Source: an uncultured Bacteroidales bacterium
GTDB lineage: Bacteria; Bacteroidota; Bacteroidia; Bacteroidales; Paludibacteraceae
Direction: 5' to 3'
DNA: 64,000 bases
Assembly: GCA_946186915.1 (NCBI GenBank)
Contig: CAMHOY010000001.1
Location: 1 to 64,000, forward strand
Each line of letters starts with the position of its first letter. The stretch's first letter is position 1. The position numbers and the translations under genes were made by a program. This document shows, in pieces, positions 51,347 to 60,011 of the stretch. Under the pieces are notes generated by a model. The model did no database searches. It saw only the letters and a list, made by a program, of their open reading frames with translations, and was not told where the DNA came from.

Positions 51347-52754
51347 ATTATTCCACATAGTGTTGCTTCTTTTTTGCGCAACCAGCGTATGCGCATGGGA
51401 TTGGTGGCCGTTACCGATGGCGCAACCTGACACATGCCGTGACTCGTTATTCTACGCCGGCGGCGTGAGCGCAGTAGTATCCTCTCCTGCGGGTTCTCCC
51501 ACTTGGATACATGGTAACAGGAATGGTGAGATTTCGACCATGCCGTATAGCGGGAACATTCATTTAGGAATCATCAAACCTGCCACTCGTCCAAGCCGTT
51601 GGTACGATTGGGACGGTGCAGCCGTGTTAAGCGGGCGTATAGCCGGGTCTCCTTCAGAAGTACACGGAACGGGATTCTTCTCCTTATTATACGCACACGC
51701 GCGCTTATATGTGTTTGACATCACGGTAGGCATCAAGCCGATATATTCGACGTTGGGGGATGCAGAACTCACTGCCGGCGATTTGCTTTTCTCCAATAAC
51801 ACACATCCTATTCCACGCATCACTATCGGTATAGACCATTATACGGCCTTCCCCGGTTTATACGGCTATGTAGAAGTGCGAGGAGGTGTAACACACGGAT
51901 GGCTGAAGGATAACAATCCATATATCGCCAACACCCTCTTGCATCATAAATTCATCGGCGGCAGGATTGGAGGCAAGTGGCCTGTCAATCTGACATACGA
52001 GTTACACCACGCAGCCCAATGGGGAGGATATGAGAACGGTGTATTGGACTTAGGAAACGACTGGAACAGTTTTGTTCGTGTATTTAGCGGAAAGCAAGGA
52101 GGGGCTACCACCATCGAACAACTGAACACACAAGGCAATCACATGGTTAGCCAGTTGCTCTGTCTAACAGCAAAAGGGGAAAAGTGGCATATTGATCTTT
52201 ATTGGCAGGATTTCCAAGAGGATGGTGCCGTGCATTTCATTGGCGGCCGCCGCAACTCCAAAGATGGCAGATGGGGCATTCATGCGGCTCAAGACGTATG
52301 GCCGTTTATTTCCGGTTTCACCTTTGAATGTATCCAGATGACGGATCAATCCGGTCCGTGGCACGACAGGGACGGCATGGTTTTCGGCGGAGACGATTTC
52401 TACTACTCGAATGGTGTGTACAAACAAGGCTGGACATATTTTGGCAGGTCGATATGCTCGCCTTTACTCAGTCCGACCAATAGTCGTGTTTGGGCCTATC
52501 ATGCCGGTATAAAAGGAGATATTTACGGTTACCGCTACCGCCTACTGTGTACGTATTCAGACAACTATGGTACATACCACGTTCGCCTTAACAACCATAA
52601 CACAGCCGTTCTATTAGAAGTACACAAGACCATCCAAAAAGCATGGGGTCTGGATTTCGGCATTGCCTTGGGAGGTGATTTCGGCACACTATATGGAACC
52701 CGTTTGGGAGGAATGATCACTATCAGTAAAAGAGGCATAATTAAAAGTTGGTAA
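51300..52754 (+). CDS. Wzi-like outer-membrane capsule assembly protein
   Basis: A 484-residue protein from the ATG at 51300 (MKRALSIIPYTALRNRLFH), with a signal-like segment LFHIVLLLFCATSVCA. The rest is a beta-barrel pattern with many Trp, Tyr and Gly, fitting the capsule assembly Wzi family (AWDWWPLPMAQPD, FGGDDFYYSNGVYKQGW). Wzi binds surface glycan at the outer membrane. The start lies inside the Kelch gene; starting at the upstream 51255 would add 15 residues without signal character. Neighbouring glycosyltransferases agree with this role. Confidence 0.82.
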   Translation: MKRALSIIPYTALRNRLFHIVLLLFCATSVCAWDWWPLPMAQPDTCRDSLFYAGGVSAVVSSPAGSPTWIHGNRNGEISTMPYSGNIHLGIIKPATRPSRWYDWDGAAVLSGRIAGSPSEVHGTGFFSLLYAHARLYVFDITVGIKPIYSTLGDAELTAGDLLFSNNTHPIPRITIGIDHYTAFPGLYGYVEVRGGVTHGWLKDNNPYIANTLLHHKFIGGRIGGKWPVNLTYELHHAAQWGGYENGVLDLGNDWNSFVRVFSGKQGGATTIEQLNTQGNHMVSQLLCLTAKGEKWHIDLYWQDFQEDGAVHFIGGRRNSKDGRWGIHAAQDVWPFISGFTFECIQMTDQSGPWHDRDGMVFGGDDFYYSNGVYKQGWTYFGRSICSPLLSPTNSRVWAYHAGIKGDIYGYRYRLLCTYSDNYGTYHVRLNNHNTAVLLEVHKTIQKAWGLDFGIALGGDFGTLYGTRLGGMITISKRGIIKSW

Positions 52755-52755
52755 A

Positions 52756-53634
52756 ATGAACATTGTGCAAATACGAGCGGGGTTAGGCAACCAGATGTTT
52801 CAGTACGCCTTCTATTTAGCACTGAAACATCATCGACCGGATACGAAGATAGACGCATCAATCTATCGGTACCGTCCGTCCCATAACGGCTATGAGTTAG
52901 AGCGTATTTTTGCTATCCATCCCGAACATGCCACTATCGCAGAGCGCAACCAAATGGTGGATATTGGAAAAGATCTATTTTCGGAGATTCGGCGTGCTCT
53001 CGGATGGAAAAAGCGCACAACGGGACAACTCGTCATCGAGCCTGACCCTGCACAAGGCTGGTGTCCCGAATTGCTTCATGCGGACAATTGTTACTTGCAG
53101 GGTTATTGGCAAAGCGAGAAATATTTTGCCGAAGTAAAGGAACAAGTGCGTCAGGATTTTCAATTTTGTTTGCCCTTGTCTCCTGAAGACGAACAATGGG
53201 CAAAGCAAATACAAAACAGCAACAGTGTGAGCGTACATATCCGCCGCGGAGACTACCTCAAGAAACGCCGCGTCGAGGATTATAACGTATGCTCGGTCTC
53301 CTACTACCGTAGCGCTGTGAAAACAATACAGGCTCAGGTGGAACATCCGGTTTTTTATGTTTTCTCGGATGAGCCGGAATGGGGAAAAGCGCAAGAGATT
53401 TTTCCAGAAGGTACCATCTTCGTCTGCGGGCATACAGGCGAGAAGGCATATATAGACATGCAGTTGATGAGTCTTTGCCGCCATCATATCATCGCCAACA
53501 GCAGTTTTTCCTGGTGGGGAGCATGGTTAGGTCAACAAGAAGAGGCCATCACTATTGCCCCGGATACTTGGTTTAAGCATCACATGCGACCTGATATCTT
53601 TCCGACTGCCTGGAATACTATAGATATTGATTAA
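52756..53634 (+). CDS. alpha-1,2-fucosyltransferase (GT11)
   Basis: A 292-residue GT11 glycosyltransferase. The N-terminal motif RAGLGNQMFQYAFYLAL near 7-23 and the HIRRGDYLKK motif near 160 are those of alpha-1,2-fucosyltransferases; the C-terminal IIANSSFSWWGAWLG near 240 is the third. It transfers fucose from GDP-fucose, probably to LPS or capsule glycan, which can mimic host blood-group sugar. It starts 2 bases after the Wzi-like gene. Confidence 0.93.
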   Translation: MNIVQIRAGLGNQMFQYAFYLALKHHRPDTKIDASIYRYRPSHNGYELERIFAIHPEHATIAERNQMVDIGKDLFSEIRRALGWKKRTTGQLVIEPDPAQGWCPELLHADNCYLQGYWQSEKYFAEVKEQVRQDFQFCLPLSPEDEQWAKQIQNSNSVSVHIRRGDYLKKRRVEDYNVCSVSYYRSAVKTIQAQVEHPVFYVFSDEPEWGKAQEIFPEGTIFVCGHTGEKAYIDMQLMSLCRHHIIANSSFSWWGAWLGQQEEAITIAPDTWFKHHMRPDIFPTAWNTIDID

Positions 53635-53648
53635 AACGAAATAACATC

Positions 53649-54266
53649 ATGGTAAATATGAATTTTGTAGAAAACAGCAATCGGATTTTTGCGCAAGCAG
53701 TGAAAGATTACCATCGAACGGATGATGTAGATTCGCCTATGCCTAATCCATACACGGAAGGTACGATTGAATATGATCTGTATCTCAAGAACTGGATTGA
53801 TACGGTTCAATGGCATCTGGAGGATATCATTCGTGCCCCGCAAATCGAGCCGAAAGAAGCGTTGGCTATCAAACGGCGGATTGACAAGAGCAACCAGGAC
53901 CGCACGGATCTGGTTGAGCGGATTGACAGTTATTTTCTGACGCTTTACCATGATGTACAGCCGAAGACCGATGCGCATATCAACACAGAGAGTCCGGCGT
54001 GGGCCATTGACCGGTTGAGTATCTTACACGTGAAGATATGGCACATGCAAGAGCAAGCCGAACGCACCGATGTCAGCGCTGAGCAACATGAGAAATGTAT
54101 GGCCAAACTGGCGGTACTTAAGGAACAACTGGAAGATTTGACCACCTCTATCAGCCAGTTATTGGAAGACTATTCCTCCGGTACGCGTGTTATGAAAGTA
54201 TATCGGCAAATGAAGATGTATAACGATCCTACGCTGAACCCCGTTTTGTACGGGAAAAAGAGTTAG
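53649..54266 (+). CDS. DUF4254 family protein
   Basis: A 205-residue soluble protein of the Bacteroidota DUF4254 family. It is helical throughout: NSNRIFAQAVKDYHRTDDVD, LYLKNWIDTVQWHLEDIIR, IKRRIDKSNQDRTDLVERID and a C-terminal GTRVMKVYRQMKMYNDP. It is generally found between GT9 and InaA-type kinase genes in LPS loci, as here. Function unknown. Confidence 0.88.
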   Translation: MVNMNFVENSNRIFAQAVKDYHRTDDVDSPMPNPYTEGTIEYDLYLKNWIDTVQWHLEDIIRAPQIEPKEALAIKRRIDKSNQDRTDLVERIDSYFLTLYHDVQPKTDAHINTESPAWAIDRLSILHVKIWHMQEQAERTDVSAEQHEKCMAKLAVLKEQLEDLTTSISQLLEDYSSGTRVMKVYRQMKMYNDPTLNPVLYGKKS

Positions 54267-54277
54267 CACATTACACA

Positions 54278-55225
54278 TTGAAACGGCTACTGATCATACG
54301 ATTTTCCGCGCTGGGCGATGTGGCACTGTTAGTGCCTTTAGTTCGTGCGGTCGCTATACAACATCCTGATATACAGATTACGATGCTCTCACAGCAACGT
54401 ATGGCAGATTTATTTGCGGACATGCCGTCCAATGTATATTTCTTTGGTGTTGATTTAAAGAAACAATCGTTGCGAGAGATAGTCGCAGGCTTAGGAAAAT
54501 ACGACCTGGTGGCAGACATGCACGGTGTATGGAGATCGCTTTATATACGTATCATGATGCGACTGCGCGGAGCAAAAACAAGAACGATTCACAAAGACCG
54601 TTTTTCACGATTTTTACTCACTCATCATATCCGTCATAAAGCATTGAAAAACACCACGTTACGGTACTGTGATGTGATACAAAGTCTAGGATTGTCTGCA
54701 TCCGCTCTACAGATGCCCCACAAAACGACAGGGAAAGGGATTGGAATTGCCCCTTTTGCGGCGCATCAGGGTAAGATTTATCCGCTGGAACGCATGGAAC
54801 GCGTGGTGGAGTTATTGAGCAGGCAAGGCGAGCAAATCGTTCTTTTCGGAAGAGGTGAAAAGGAAGAGGCTATTATGGAGGCATGGGCCACAAAATATAA
54901 AAACGTTCGTTCCGTTGCCGGAAAATATTCGTTGCGCGAAGAAATGGAACTGATGCGTGGGTTGCGTGTGATGGTGACGATGGACAGCGCGAACATGCAT
55001 CTGGCATCACTGGTCGGGACACGCGTCATTTCTATCTGGGGAGCCACACACCCGAAAGCCGGGTTTATGGGAAACGGGCAAGAGGAGAGCGATTGTATCC
55101 AACGCGATATGCCATGCCGGCCCTGCTCCATATACGGAAAGAGAAAATGTAAGTTCGGCGACTACCGCTGTATGGATATCACGCCGGAGGAAATTGTGGA
55201 TAAAGTAATAGGTGATAGTTATTAA
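54278..55225 (+). CDS. glycosyltransferase family 9 (heptosyltransferase-like)
   Basis: A 315-residue GT9 transferase. It begins with LLIIRFSALGDVALLVPLV, the family start, and shows YDLVADMHGVWRS near 74, ISIWGATHPKAGFM near 262 and the C-terminal MPCRPCSIYGKRKCKFGDYRCM, a Cys-rich end usual in Bacteroidota members. It likely adds heptose or a related sugar to the LPS core. Translation begins at TTG 54278, just after the DUF4254 stop; no in-frame ATG fits. It overlaps the next gene by 14 bases. Confidence 0.9.
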   Translation: MKRLLIIRFSALGDVALLVPLVRAVAIQHPDIQITMLSQQRMADLFADMPSNVYFFGVDLKKQSLREIVAGLGKYDLVADMHGVWRSLYIRIMMRLRGAKTRTIHKDRFSRFLLTHHIRHKALKNTTLRYCDVIQSLGLSASALQMPHKTTGKGIGIAPFAAHQGKIYPLERMERVVELLSRQGEQIVLFGRGEKEEAIMEAWATKYKNVRSVAGKYSLREEMELMRGLRVMVTMDSANMHLASLVGTRVISIWGATHPKAGFMGNGQEESDCIQRDMPCRPCSIYGKRKCKFGDYRCMDITPEEIVDKVIGDSY

Positions 55226-55943
55226 TCCGACATATGAATCTTTGCGCGGATGGATAGAGCCCCTTCCTGCAATCTTTGCCCAACAAGGCGAAGTGATTTA
55301 TGATGAGCGCAACCAAATACGCTCGTTTACTGCGCCGGATGACACCAAAGTTTGCGTGAAACGTTTTCATGTGCCGAGGTTTTTGAATAAGTATATCTAC
55401 CACTATCTGCGTGACAGCAAGGCCAAACGTGCCTATCTGAACGGTTTATACCTCATCGCGCATCAGGTCGGCACGCCGGAACCGATAGCATACATAGAGG
55501 AATATAGCGGCGGAGGACTCGGTTTTTCCTACCTCGTCACAAAGATGTCCACACTGAAACACCTTCACCGAGAGTTTACATACGCGTACACGCCGGCACT
55601 AGATGCGACTATCCGTCCGCTTGCCCGCTTCACCGCACATATGCACGAAGAAGGAATTTTGCATCTTGATTTCTCACCGGGTAATATTCTCTGGGATATT
55701 GAGGACGGCAAGTACCGCTTTGAGGTAGTGGATACCAACCGGATGGTTTTTGGGCGAGTAAGTATGAAAGAAGGGTGTCGAAGTATCCGCCGTCTCTGCG
55801 CCCGGAGTAGTTTTTTTGATGAGTTCGCAGACGAGTATGCGCAGGCACGGCATATGGATCCTACGCAATGCCGATATTGGATTCATTATTACCGAGATCG
55901 GTTTTGGCACAACGGAAAGAAAGCGAATTATCGGTATGATTGA
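55212..55943 (+). CDS. LPS kinase-like protein (InaA/WaaP family)
   Basis: A 243-residue kinase-fold protein. The lysine of the first lobe is in VCVKRFHVPRFLNKYIYHYL near 52, and the catalytic loop is HLDFSPGNILWD near 153 (Asp as base, Asn as metal ligand), with VVDTNRMVFG as the second metal site. Such proteins phosphorylate Kdo or heptose of the LPS inner core. It starts at GTG 55212. It overlaps the GT9 gene by 14 bases and the GT2 gene by 8, so the three are coupled. Confidence 0.85.
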   Translation: MIVINPTYESLRGWIEPLPAIFAQQGEVIYDERNQIRSFTAPDDTKVCVKRFHVPRFLNKYIYHYLRDSKAKRAYLNGLYLIAHQVGTPEPIAYIEEYSGGGLGFSYLVTKMSTLKHLHREFTYAYTPALDATIRPLARFTAHMHEEGILHLDFSPGNILWDIEDGKYRFEVVDTNRMVFGRVSMKEGCRSIRRLCARSSFFDEFADEYAQARHMDPTQCRYWIHYYRDRFWHNGKKANYRYD

Positions 55944-56628
55944 ATCGTTTCTCAATAGTATAGCACAAGTACTGCATATCAAACGGCGTGTTTTCGTTGA
56001 TGCAGCAGAGCAGAAAGAGACTAAGAATACGATTTCTTTTGCTATCTCGGCATGTGATGAAGCAGACCAACTCCGTCGGTTGTTGGATTTTCTGGCACCT
56101 TATTGCCGCCTTGGCGATGAGATTATTGTGCAAACGGACAGCCGAAAGGCAACGAAAGAGATGCGAGAGGTAATCCAAGCGTACAGATCCGTCATATCTA
56201 CCCGTGCAACGTTTGCTTTCGACCATGATTTTGCGCAACTCAAGAACCATTTAAATACCCTCTGTCACGGCGATTGGATTTTCCAATTGGACGCAGACGA
56301 ATGTCCGTCAGCTTTTTTGATGGAGCACCTCAGGACCATCTTATGCGCCAATGTCGCTGTTGAAATGATCAAACTTCCTCGCATCAATGTGTTTGTCAAC
56401 GATGCGAATGAAGTAGAGGAAAGTCATGTCGCATGGCCAGACTACCAAGGTCGTTTGTACCGGAATATTCCACAACGTATCCAATGGTATCGACCGATAC
56501 ATGAGAAGATACAAGGCTACAAAGCCTATACTTATCTGCCTAAAGACGACCGATATGCCATCCGACATATCAAAAACAAAGCGCAGGACCTACAAAAATG
56601 GCAAACCTGGAAGGAGCAGTACCAATGA
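55936..56628 (+). CDS. glycosyltransferase family 2
   Basis: A 230-residue GT2 transferase beginning at ATG 55936 (MIESFLNSIAQ); an upstream ATG at 55816 would run through the kinase gene in another frame. The fold is shown by FAISACDEADQLRRLLDFL near 32 and the DXD-type motif IFQLDADECPS near 115. The C-terminal MIKLPRINVFVND and RIQWYRPIHEKI segments are typical of the family that extends LPS inner cores. It ends in ATGA overlap with the first GT4. Confidence 0.88.
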   Translation: MIESFLNSIAQVLHIKRRVFVDAAEQKETKNTISFAISACDEADQLRRLLDFLAPYCRLGDEIIVQTDSRKATKEMREVIQAYRSVISTRATFAFDHDFAQLKNHLNTLCHGDWIFQLDADECPSAFLMEHLRTILCANVAVEMIKLPRINVFVNDANEVEESHVAWPDYQGRLYRNIPQRIQWYRPIHEKIQGYKAYTYLPKDDRYAIRHIKNKAQDLQKWQTWKEQYQ

Positions 56629-57719
56629 CTATCGCCTATTACATAGCATCCCCCACCTGGGGCGGCGGAGAGCAATATGTCTTCGACCTGGCGCGCCACA
56701 TGAAAGCACGCTATGACGCGCAGCCTTTCTTCCTGTTTCCCACTCACAGTGACCCGGATATGATCGCGCGTTTCGCCCAGATAGGTGAGGCTACGATCTT
56801 CCCCTACGCCGGTAAAGTATGGCGTTTCTGTCCTTTTGCCGGACGAAAATTGGCCCAACTGTTAGACGCGCATCAAACGGATATCCTGCATATCAACAGT
56901 CGGCATATCTATTTTCTTGCGGCTTGGGCAAGGCGCCATGCGGAGCATCCTTTCCGACTCATCGCCACGCAACACTTGGCACGCCCAGCTAAGCGCGGAG
57001 CATTATGGAGATGGATCTATCGCCAGATAGATGTCCTGATATGCGTCAGCCAATTGGTGCGCGAGACTTACCTTCGTTCGCTCAAAGAAGACGGTTGTTT
57101 TAAGGACGTACAAGTCCTCTATAACTCTATTCCGGTAAGTAAGGAAGAGGTCCGAGAACCGAAACCGACCTTCACCACTCCTCACCTGCTTTTCCACGGA
57201 CGTATTTGCCGCGAGAAAGGAATAGAACCGCTCATGCAGGCATTAAGTAAAGTGAGTGATTTGCCATTTCGAATGACTTTTGCGGGAAAGATTGCAGAAC
57301 ATGATAAAGCACTCTGGAATCGATTGCTATCCTCTTCGTCTGCACGCGACAAGATCAACTATATCGGTTTCTGTGAGGATATACGTTCTATGATGCGTAC
57401 GTGTCATATCGGTCTCTCCCCTTCCCTGGCACGCGAAGCGGGTTCGCTCTCCCTCATAGAAGACATGTCTATGGGACTGGCGATCATCACCTCTTCTTCG
57501 GGTTCGCAGCCGGAGATTATTCGTCACGGGCAAAACGGTTTATTGTGTCCGCCTAATGATCCGCAAGCGCTCGCAGACGCCCTTCGTTCCCTACTCACAG
57601 ACCCGGCATTGACGCACCGCCTCGGTCAACAGGCGCAGGAAGATTTCTATGCACAATACGCCTATGATGACTTTCTAAAAAAGATGTACCACTTATACAC
57701 GCATACGGAGACATGCTGA
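56625..57719 (+). CDS. glycosyltransferase family 4
   Basis: A 364-residue GT4 transferase. It begins TIAYYIASPTWGGGEQYVFD, with the GGxE nucleotide-binding loop, and its C-terminal half has LLFHGRICREKGIEPLMQAL near 195 and the ExxGLSxxE-like ARE AGSLSLIEDMSMGLAI near 277 (written as REAGSLSLIEDMSMG). The start at ATG 56625 overlaps the GT2 stop (ATGA). Substrate unknown. Confidence 0.9.
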   Translation: MTIAYYIASPTWGGGEQYVFDLARHMKARYDAQPFFLFPTHSDPDMIARFAQIGEATIFPYAGKVWRFCPFAGRKLAQLLDAHQTDILHINSRHIYFLAAWARRHAEHPFRLIATQHLARPAKRGALWRWIYRQIDVLICVSQLVRETYLRSLKEDGCFKDVQVLYNSIPVSKEEVREPKPTFTTPHLLFHGRICREKGIEPLMQALSKVSDLPFRMTFAGKIAEHDKALWNRLLSSSSARDKINYIGFCEDIRSMMRTCHIGLSPSLAREAGSLSLIEDMSMGLAIITSSSGSQPEIIRHGQNGLLCPPNDPQALADALRSLLTDPALTHRLGQQAQEDFYAQYAYDDFLKKMYHLYTHTETC

Positions 57720-58858
57720 ACCACGGAGACATATGTATCGCCTACGATGCCAAGCGCGCGTTTTTGAATTATCGCGGTTTAGGTAACTACAGCCGAACGC
57801 TACTTGCTCAGTTGAGCCGCTATTACGGTAACAACCACTATGTCCTGTGTACACCCAAGGATGCGCATACGTATCCATGGTTAAGTGAGGCACCGTTCGA
57901 GAAAGTAACTCCGCAGGGATGGTGGTCATTGGCGCCGTCTGTTTGGCGTCGTTATGGCATCCCTTCCGCACTGCGTGACAAACATGTCGATATCTATCAC
58001 GGTCTTAGTCAGGAGTTGCCGGAAGGCATTGAGCAATTAGGATGTAAGACGATCGTGACGATGCATGATGCTATCTTCATGCGCTATCCGGAGTTATACA
58101 GCGCTACCTATCGCGCGTCGTTTATGCGGCGGAACCAATCCGCTTGCGAGCGCGCAGACCGTATTATTGCCATCTCCGAACAGACGAAAAAAGATTTCAT
58201 GGAGTTTTTCGGTGTAGAAGAGAGTCGCATCAGCGTGGTGTATCAAGGTTGCAACGATGTCTTTTGGCAGCCAATAGAACCGCAGCAGATACACGCGGTT
58301 ACAGCACAGTACCAATTACCGGAAGCCTATATATTATCCGTAGGTGCGTTGGAAAAACGAAAAAACTATGTTCGGCTTATTCGCGCCGTGGGAAGTGCGC
58401 ACATAGACCTGCCTTTAGTGATCGTCGGAAAAGGCAATCCGTCACAGACCCGCCTGCTCTATGAGACGGCCAAACAGTACGAGGTTACTTTGCGTCTGAT
58501 GGAAGATGTCCGTACGGAAGACTTGCCGGTCATTTATCATCAAGCGGCCGTCTTTGTGTATCCGTCCTTGTTTGAAGGGTTCGGTATTCCTATTCTCGAA
58601 GCGGCACGGTGCCAGACGCCGATTGTCACCAGTTCGGGCACATGCTTTGAAGAAATAGCCGGCAAAGGGGCGTTATATGTTTTCCCTACCGACGAACAAG
58701 CCATCGGGCAGGCCATCCGAGATACGATGGAGGATAGCGAAGACACGAGAACGCGCATCCTCACGGCACTCGAGCAAACGGAGAAATTCCGCGCAGAGCA
58801 TATCGCGCGCAACATGATGCAGATCTACTATGAAACGATACACGGACATCGCGGGTAA
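57713..58858 (+). CDS. glycosyltransferase family 4
   Basis: A 381-residue GT4 transferase. N-terminal DICIAYDAKRAFLNYRGLGN, then LSVGALEKRKNYVRLIRAV near 204 and FVYPSLFEGFGIPILEAARC near 282, the donor-binding Glu motif. It resembles mannosyl- or rhamnosyl-transferases of O-antigen assembly. It overlaps the preceding gene by 7 bases and the ligase gene by 29 bases. Confidence 0.92.
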   Translation: MLNHGDICIAYDAKRAFLNYRGLGNYSRTLLAQLSRYYGNNHYVLCTPKDAHTYPWLSEAPFEKVTPQGWWSLAPSVWRRYGIPSALRDKHVDIYHGLSQELPEGIEQLGCKTIVTMHDAIFMRYPELYSATYRASFMRRNQSACERADRIIAISEQTKKDFMEFFGVEESRISVVYQGCNDVFWQPIEPQQIHAVTAQYQLPEAYILSVGALEKRKNYVRLIRAVGSAHIDLPLVIVGKGNPSQTRLLYETAKQYEVTLRLMEDVRTEDLPVIYHQAAVFVYPSLFEGFGIPILEAARCQTPIVTSSGTCFEEIAGKGALYVFPTDEQAIGQAIRDTMEDSEDTRTRILTALEQTEKFRAEHIARNMMQIYYETIHGHRG

Positions 58859-60011
58859 CATCAACTACTACCTTTTTCTCGCTGTCGTTGCACTCCTTCC
58901 CTTCCCTCAGATTTTTCTGCGGTATGCCTGCGTTCTATGGTTCGTGGCATGGGTGTTTGAGGGCCGGTGGTTACAACGCCCTAAAGCATGGAAAGAAAAC
59001 AAAACGGCCATTCCGTTCATCTTGTTCGGCTTATGGTACTGTTGGAAACTGCTATCCGGTTTATGGGCCGCAGACACGACTGCCTGGGCATGGCAGATGG
59101 AGCGATATATCTCTTTCGGAGTATTGATTCCTGTAGGTATTTGGGGAGTGAATGGCCGGTACGATTGGCGGCAGGCAGGAAAAGTACTCGTGCTCGGATG
59201 TGTCTGCGCCGCATTCTTTTATCCGGCATTATTAACCGTCTTACTGCACCACCGCGAGATCATCGACAATACTCACTGGGTGGCAAATTGGGACTATAGT
59301 TCCTTTGAATGGTTGCATTTTTACCAGACGAACCTGTCGCATGTCAAGTACCGTTTATTCCTTAGCAGCATACAGATCTTCGGCATTATAATAGCCACCA
59401 AGTTGTGGTTCTCTGAACGGCGGTGGTTGTGGGGAACAGTGACCGTCCTGTTGGTCGGTAGCATCCTACTGTCCGGTTCGAGGCAGGCGCTGATCAGTTT
59501 AGTGGTCATTGCCCTGATTGCACTGATCATTTTTCTTTCGCGGCGCCTGAAATGGTACTATACTGCGAGTATTGTTGCAGCGACCGTCTTGCTAAGCGGT
59601 GCGCTGATATCGATCCATCCGCGTTTTCGCACCATGGATATTCATTCTGAAGAAAGAATACTTATCTGGGAAAAAGCCTTGCAGCAACCGTCGGATTATG
59701 TATGGACGGGATTAGGTGGCGGTCTGGACGGTGTGGGTGGCCATTGCCACAACCAATACTTGCAGGAGTTGAGGGAATTGGGCGTTTTCGGATTGATGCT
59801 TTTTCTGCTTGCATGGGTTTCTATCCCGTTGTGCGCGCCTACGGAGCAGAAACATATCGCCATCCTTTTTACCGCATTGTTCGCATGTAACATGCTTACG
59901 GAGTGCGTGTTCTCTAAATACTGCAGCGTGGCACTTTGGTCTGCGGGATTAATCTTTGTTCTTCTGCTGCCCGACTCAACGCGGCAGACCGACACTGCAC
60001 GTGAGCAATAG
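58830..60011 (+). CDS. O-antigen ligase family protein
   Basis: A 393-residue membrane protein with about ten hydrophobic helices and a large periplasmic loop between about 240 and 300. The loop contains RILIWEKALQQPSDYVWTGL and the conserved His in GHCHNQYLQELRELGV near 305, the Wzy_C pattern of WaaL/Wzy proteins. It joins O-antigen to lipid A-core or polymerises it. Last gene of the plus-strand polysaccharide cluster. Its 3' end overlaps the convergent barrel gene by 36 bases. Confidence 0.9.
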   Translation: MKRYTDIAGNINYYLFLAVVALLPFPQIFLRYACVLWFVAWVFEGRWLQRPKAWKENKTAIPFILFGLWYCWKLLSGLWAADTTAWAWQMERYISFGVLIPVGIWGVNGRYDWRQAGKVLVLGCVCAAFFYPALLTVLLHHREIIDNTHWVANWDYSSFEWLHFYQTNLSHVKYRLFLSSIQIFGIIIATKLWFSERRWLWGTVTVLLVGSILLSGSRQALISLVVIALIALIIFLSRRLKWYYTASIVAATVLLSGALISIHPRFRTMDIHSEERILIWEKALQQPSDYVWTGLGGGLDGVGGHCHNQYLQELRELGVFGLMLFLLAWVSIPLCAPTEQKHIAILFTALFACNMLTECVFSKYCSVALWSAGLIFVLLLPDSTRQTDTAREQ

